Shown in pieces: positions 5,405 through 8,387 of a stretch of DNA of 8,387 nt. Location: the NCBI GenBank assembly GCA_900556255.1, contig USNZ01000040.1, forward strand, positions 1 through 8,387, in the 5' to 3' direction. The position numbers and the translations under genes are program-made. Source of the DNA: an uncultured Oscillospiraceae bacterium. Lineage in GTDB: Bacteria; Bacillota; Clostridia; Oscillospirales; Ruminococcaceae. The notes under the pieces were generated by a model. It had not been told where the DNA came from and made no database searches. It saw only the letters and a program-made list of their open reading frames with translations. Position 1 is the first letter of the stretch; each line of letters starts with the position of its first letter.

Positions 5405-6568
5405 ATGTCCCGTTTTATTCCCCTTTCCGTTCCGAATTTCGGCCCGCGCGAGGCTGAGCTGGCCGGTGAGGCCATTACCTCCGGGTGGGTGTCCACCAGC
5501 GGCGGCAAAGTCACCGAATTTGAGCAAGCTCTGGCTGACTATGTACATATGCCCCGCGCCGTGGCCTGCAACGCAGGTTCCAGCGCGCTGCACCTGGCCG
5601 CCATGGCCGCAGGCATTACCCGCGGGGATGAGGTCATCGTACCTACGCTGACTTTTATTGCCGCCGTCAACCCGCTGACCCGCTATATGGGGGCAGAGCC
5701 GATTTTTATCGGCTGCGATGATTCCCTTTGCATCGACCCCGACGCTGTGGAGAAATTCTGTGCCGAGCACTGCGAAATGCGCGGCGGCAAGCTGTACAAC
5801 AAAGCCACCGGCGCCCATGTCAAGGCGCTGGAGGTCGTGCACGTTTTCGGCAACCTGGGCGATTTGGACCGCCTGACCGAGATCGCACAGAAGTACAACC
5901 TGATTTTGATTGAGGACGCCACCGAGGCCCTGGGCACCCGCTTTACCGCCGGTAAATTTGCGGGCAAGTTTGCGGGCACCGTGGGCGATATCGGCTGTTA
6001 CAGCTTTAACGGCAACAAAATCATCACCACGGGCGCGGGCGGCGCCGTTGTGTCCAACCATCCCGATTGGGCCGAACATGCCAAGCATCTTTCCACCCAG
6101 GCCAAGACCGATCTGCTGCAATTTTTGCACGATGAGGTGGGCTATAACTACCGCATGACCAACGTGCAGGCGTGCTTGGGCATTGCTCAGCTGGAACGGC
6201 TGGAAGGCTTTATCGCCCACAAAAAGGCGCTGTATGACCACTATGTCGAAAAGCTGGACGGCGTCAAGGGGCTGCGCATCCTGCCCTTCCGTGAGGACTG
6301 CACCCGCCCCAACCACTGGTTCTTCAGCCTGTATGTGAAGGATTTTGCCCTTGACCGCGACGAGATCATTGAAAAGCTGCAGGCGCAGGGTATCCAGACC
6401 CGCCCCGTGTGGGCGCTGATCCACGAGCAGGCCGATTACCCCCGCAACGAAGCCTACGCCCTGGACAAGGCGCTGGATTATCGCAAGCATATCGTCAACC
6501 TGCCCTGCTCCACCAACCTGAGCATGGAGGACTGCGACCGCGTCATTGACGCCGTTTTGGCCCTGTAA
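5405..6568 (+). CDS. legC: LegC-type PLP-dependent sugar aminotransferase (legionaminic acid pathway)
   Basis: PLP enzyme of 387 residues in the DegT/DnrJ/EryC1/StrS family. It is predicted to put an amino group on C4 of a 4-keto-6-deoxy nucleotide sugar, using glutamate as donor, on the route to legionaminic-type nonulosonic acids. It opens with IPLSVPNFGPRE and has GWVSTSGG (27-34), CNAGSSALHLA (55-65) and IEDATEALG (169-177) with the PLP-contacting D171. SFNGNK (200-205) holds the Schiff-base lysine K205, and DEVGYNYRMTN (243-253) follows. The insert around 120-140 (CEMRGGKLYNKATGAHVKAL) is characteristic of the LegC-like clade linked to legionaminate clusters rather than of ArnB or PseC. 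ATG at 5405 follows AGGAGG by seven bases. It is the first gene of the plus-strand block; the nucleotidyltransferase and nonulosonate synthase downstream support the role. The exact substrate (GDP- or UDP-linked) is inferred. Confidence 0.88.
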   Translation: MSRFIPLSVPNFGPREAELAGEAITSGWVSTSGGKVTEFEQALADYVHMPRAVACNAGSSALHLAAMAAGITRGDEVIVPTLTFIAAVNPLTRYMGAEPIFIGCDDSLCIDPDAVEKFCAEHCEMRGGKLYNKATGAHVKALEVVHVFGNLGDLDRLTEIAQKYNLILIEDATEALGTRFTAGKFAGKFAGTVGDIGCYSFNGNKIITTGAGGAVVSNHPDWAEHAKHLSTQAKTDLLQFLHDEVGYNYRMTNVQACLGIAQLERLEGFIAHKKALYDHYVEKLDGVKGLRILPFREDCTRPNHWFFSLYVKDFALDRDEIIEKLQAQGIQTRPVWALIHEQADYPRNEAYALDKALDYRKHIVNLPCSTNLSMEDCDRVIDAVLAL

Positions 6569-6571
6569 AAT

Positions 6572-6601
6572 CTGACCCAAAAAATACTGACCCAAAAAAT
6601 A
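6572..6601 (+). repeat. Perfect 15-bp tandem duplication before the nucleotidyltransferase gene
   Basis: CTGACCCAAAAAATA occurs at 6572-6586 and again, without change, at 6587-6601. It fills most of the 53-base gap between legC and the nucleotidyltransferase gene. CCC and five A of the second copy (6591-6599) can pair with the five T and GGG at 6603-6611, which lie at the ribosome binding site, with one mismatch. Each copy could form this pairing. Copy-number change by slippage would alter spacing and structure ahead of a weak TTG start; any regulatory effect is inference. Confidence 0.7.
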
Positions 6602-6607
6602 ATTTTT

Positions 6608-6613
6608 AGGGGG
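6608..6613 (+). promoter_or_regulatory. Ribosome binding site that sets a TTG start
   Basis: AGGGGG lies eight bases before TTG at 6622. An in-frame TAG at 6607-6609, with no ATG, GTG or TTG codon between it and 6622, makes this TTG the first possible standard start. The purine-rich site can pair with upstream CCCAAAAA sequence in the tandem repeat. Confidence 0.7.
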
Positions 6614-6621
6614 ACAAACCC

Positions 6622-7671
6622 TTGCTGAAAGTCGAAGAATTGTTTATTGAACCCACCTCCACCGTGCTGGACTCTCTGCGCAAATTGGACGAGACCGGCC
6701 AGCGCATCCTGTTTATTGCGCCCCACGGCGAATTGCAGGCCGTAGTGACGGACGGGGATATCCGCAAGTTTTTCCTGCACGGCGGCACGCCCGACCAGAC
6801 CGTGGACAAGGCTGCCAACTACCACCCGCTGAGTCTGCCTGTGGCTGAGCGCGGCAAGGCGCGGGAGATGCTGCAGCGCCACTGCATCGACGCGCTGCCC
6901 ATTTTGGACAAGCGCGGACACATTGCGGATATCGTATTTGCCCACGGCCTCGATGTGGACAATCGCAAGCGAGTGGATATCCCCGTTGTGATGATGGCGG
7001 GCGGCCTTGGCACCCGGCTGTACCCCTACACCAAAATTTTGCCCAAGCCGCTGATCCCTGTGGGCGAACAGCCGATCGCCGAGCTGATCATGGATCGTTT
7101 TCGCAGCTTTGGCTGCCACGAGTTTACGATGATCGTGAACTACAAGCGCGGCATGATCAAGAGCTATTTCAGCGAACTGGAAAAGGATTATCAGGTCGAT
7201 TTTGCCGACGAGGAAGTCTTTATGGGCACCGGCGGCGGCCTTTGCCTGTTGAAGGGCAAAATCAACAGCCCCTTCTTTTTTACCAACTGTGACACCCTGT
7301 TGGACGTGGATTTCGGCGATTTGTATGCCTACCACAAATCCCACGGCAATTTAGTTACGATGGTATGTGCTTTTAAGCACTACACTGTTCCCTACGGCGT
7401 GGTGGAACTGGGCGAGGACGGCGGCATTGCCGCCATGCGCGAAAAGCCCGAGTTGGACTTTTTGACCAACACTGGCGTGTATGTGGTGGAGCCGCGCGTT
7501 GTGCAGGAAATGCGCGACGGCGAGAAGATCGGTTTCCCCGATGTGATCGAGCGCTACCGCCTGGCCGGGGAAAAGGTGGGGGTATACCCCATCAGCGAGA
7601 GCAGCTGGATGGACATGGGCCAACTTGAGGAGCTGGAAAAAATGCGCCGCAAGCTGGAAAATCAACAGTAA
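6622..7671 (+). CDS. ptmE: CBS-domain sugar-1-phosphate nucleotidyltransferase (PtmE-like)
   Basis: Protein of 349 residues joining an N-terminal CBS pair to a nucleotidyltransferase. It is predicted to activate a hexosamine-1-phosphate; in Campylobacter, PtmE makes GDP-glucosamine to start the GDP-linked legionaminic acid route. CBS 1 covers about residues 1-60 (VVTDGDIRKF, 41-50) and CBS 2 about 65-115 (ALPILDKRGHIADIV, 91-105). The Rossmann-like nucleotidyltransferase starts at PVVMMAGGLGTRLYPYT (121-137), with PKPLIPVG (141-148), the metal-binding Asp in TNCDTLLDVD (221-230) and SSWMDMGQ near the C-terminus (327-334). The start is TTG at 6622, and an in-frame stop just upstream blocks any longer form. 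The CBS pair probably senses an adenine nucleotide or stabilises the oligomer. Thirteen bases separate it from the synthase gene. The family is secure; GTP as donor is inferred from homology and context. Confidence 0.85.
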   Translation: MLKVEELFIEPTSTVLDSLRKLDETGQRILFIAPHGELQAVVTDGDIRKFFLHGGTPDQTVDKAANYHPLSLPVAERGKAREMLQRHCIDALPILDKRGHIADIVFAHGLDVDNRKRVDIPVVMMAGGLGTRLYPYTKILPKPLIPVGEQPIAELIMDRFRSFGCHEFTMIVNYKRGMIKSYFSELEKDYQVDFADEEVFMGTGGGLCLLKGKINSPFFFTNCDTLLDVDFGDLYAYHKSHGNLVTMVCAFKHYTVPYGVVELGEDGGIAAMREKPELDFLTNTGVYVVEPRVVQEMRDGEKIGFPDVIERYRLAGEKVGVYPISESSWMDMGQLEELEKMRRKLENQQ

Positions 7672-7684
7672 CGGGAGGTTTATT

Positions 7685-8387
7685 ATGCCTGTCACAATCA
7701 TTGCCGAGGCCGGCGTCAACCACAACGGCAGCCTGGAAATGGCCAAGGAGATGGCCCGCGTTGCTAAAGAATGCGGCGCGGACATTGTAAAATATCAGAC
7801 CGCCGTGCCCGAGCTGGTGGTCAGCAAATTTGCCGAGAAGGCCGAGTACCAGAAACAGACCACCGACGCCGCCGAGAGCCAGCTGGAGATGATCCGCAAG
7901 CTGCATTTTTCCTTTGAGGCGCACCGTGAGCTGAAGGAATACTGCGATTCCATCGGTATACAGTACCTGTCGGCAGCGTTTGACATCCCCAGTGTGCGGT
8001 TTTTGGGTACGCTGAACCTGCCGCTGCTGAAGATCCCCTCCGGCGAGATCACCAACCTGCCGTATCTGGAGGAGGTCGCCAAGCTGCGCACCCCCGTGCT
8101 GCTTTCCACCGGCATGAGCAACCTGAATGAAATCACCGATGCATTGGCCGTTTTGGACGAGGGCGGTTGCCCCGAAGCCACCGTGCTGCACTGCAACACC
8201 CAATACCCCACCCCCTACGAGGACGCCAACCTGACCGCCATGCTGGAGCTGTTTGAGCAGTTCGGCCTGCCGGTGGGCTTGTCCGACCATACGCCCGGCT
8301 GGGAATGTGACGTAGCCGCGACGGTTTTGGGCGCGCAGGTCATTGAAAAACACTTTACGCTGGACAAATCCCTGCCCGGCCCCGACC
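7685..8387 (+). CDS. legI: Nonulosonic acid synthase, NeuB/LegI type, 3' end missing
   Basis: Condenses a hexosamine (for legionaminate, 2,4-diacetamido-2,4,6-trideoxymannose) with phosphoenolpyruvate to give a nine-carbon sialic-acid-like sugar, in the cytoplasm. The 234 residues visible are the TIM-barrel part: IIAEAGVNHNGS (5-16), IVKYQTA (34-40), YLSAAFD (94-100), LKIPSGEI (115-122), LLSTGMS (139-145), LHCNTQYPTPYEDANL (168-183), LSDHTPG (199-205) and VIEKHFTLDKSLPGPD at the edge. The C-terminal antifreeze/SAF domain that completes NeuB proteins (about 340-350 residues) lies beyond the window. The CNTQYP-type motif, where NeuB proper usually has CTS-YP, together with the LegC and PtmE neighbours, favours a legionaminate synthase over Neu5Ac synthase. 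ATG at 7685 follows GGAGG at 7674-7678. Subfamily assignment is moderately sure. Confidence 0.9.
   Translation, partial: MPVTIIAEAGVNHNGSLEMAKEMARVAKECGADIVKYQTAVPELVVSKFAEKAEYQKQTTDAAESQLEMIRKLHFSFEAHRELKEYCDSIGIQYLSAAFDIPSVRFLGTLNLPLLKIPSGEITNLPYLEEVAKLRTPVLLSTGMSNLNEITDALAVLDEGGCPEATVLHCNTQYPTPYEDANLTAMLELFEQFGLPVGLSDHTPGWECDVAATVLGAQVIEKHFTLDKSLPGPD

Noticed and set aside
5954..5977. 12-bp near-perfect tandem duplication inside legC giving KFAGKFAG
   Set aside because: Related LegC proteins, as I recall them, have a similar GK-GK-GT stretch of the same length at this place, so it is probably normal family sequence and not a recent insertion.
5249..6595. 448-codon open frame on the minus strand opposite legC
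   Set aside because: It is antisense to a gene with clear catalytic motifs and runs through the divergent promoters. Its translation is low-complexity, rich in G, V, A and H, as expected of a shadow frame.
7592..8353. 253-codon open frame on the minus strand at the right edge
   Set aside because: It is antisense to the NeuB/LegI-type synthase, which shows family motifs along its whole visible length.

Overview
The window holds seven protein genes in two divergent, operon-like blocks. They appear to be part of a cell-surface polysaccharide locus. The DNA is GC-rich by eye, with strong AGGAGG-type ribosome binding sites and tightly packed genes. Protein families and codon use suggest a GC-rich member of the Clostridia, for example an Oscillospiraceae gut bacterium near Faecalibacterium or Gemmiger. 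That placement is inference; no rRNA or other taxonomic marker is present.

Minus-strand block (5191 down to 1, leaving the window): rfbC/rmlC (dTDP-4-dehydrorhamnose 3,5-epimerase), an ABC-2 permease of the Wzm/TagG/RgpC type, its short ATPase partner of the Wzt/TagH/RgpD type, a 616-residue glycosyltransferase with two GT2 domains, and a second, paralogous GT2 protein cut by the window edge. The first four genes are spaced by 6 to 14 bases, and each Shine-Dalgarno touches the preceding stop codon. The last gene is separated from them by 199 bases carrying GC-rich hairpins that look like a REP-type repeat. Together the block would make a rhamnose precursor, assemble a glycan on the cytoplasmic face and export it through an ABC transporter.

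Plus-strand block (5405 to the right edge): a LegC-type PLP sugar aminotransferase, a PtmE-type sugar-1-phosphate nucleotidyltransferase with N-terminal CBS domains, and the first two thirds of a NeuB/LegI-type nonulosonic acid synthase. This trio is a signature of legionaminic-acid-type biosynthesis through GDP-linked intermediates, as known from Campylobacter. The missing steps (LegB, LegH, LegG, LegF) would be expected outside the window.

The 213-base divergent intergenic region (5192-5404) has one convincing sigma-70-type promoter per strand. The two are placed with exact mirror symmetry around base 5295, and a 9-bp perfect inverted repeat covers both -35 boxes. This suggests that the polysaccharide/export block and the nonulosonate block are co-regulated. 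I found no rRNA, tRNA, CRISPR array, insertion sequence or convincing intrinsic terminator. Nothing amounts to a wholly new system; the points of most interest are the symmetric promoter pair, the pairing of the two pathways, and small repeats that may tune expression.
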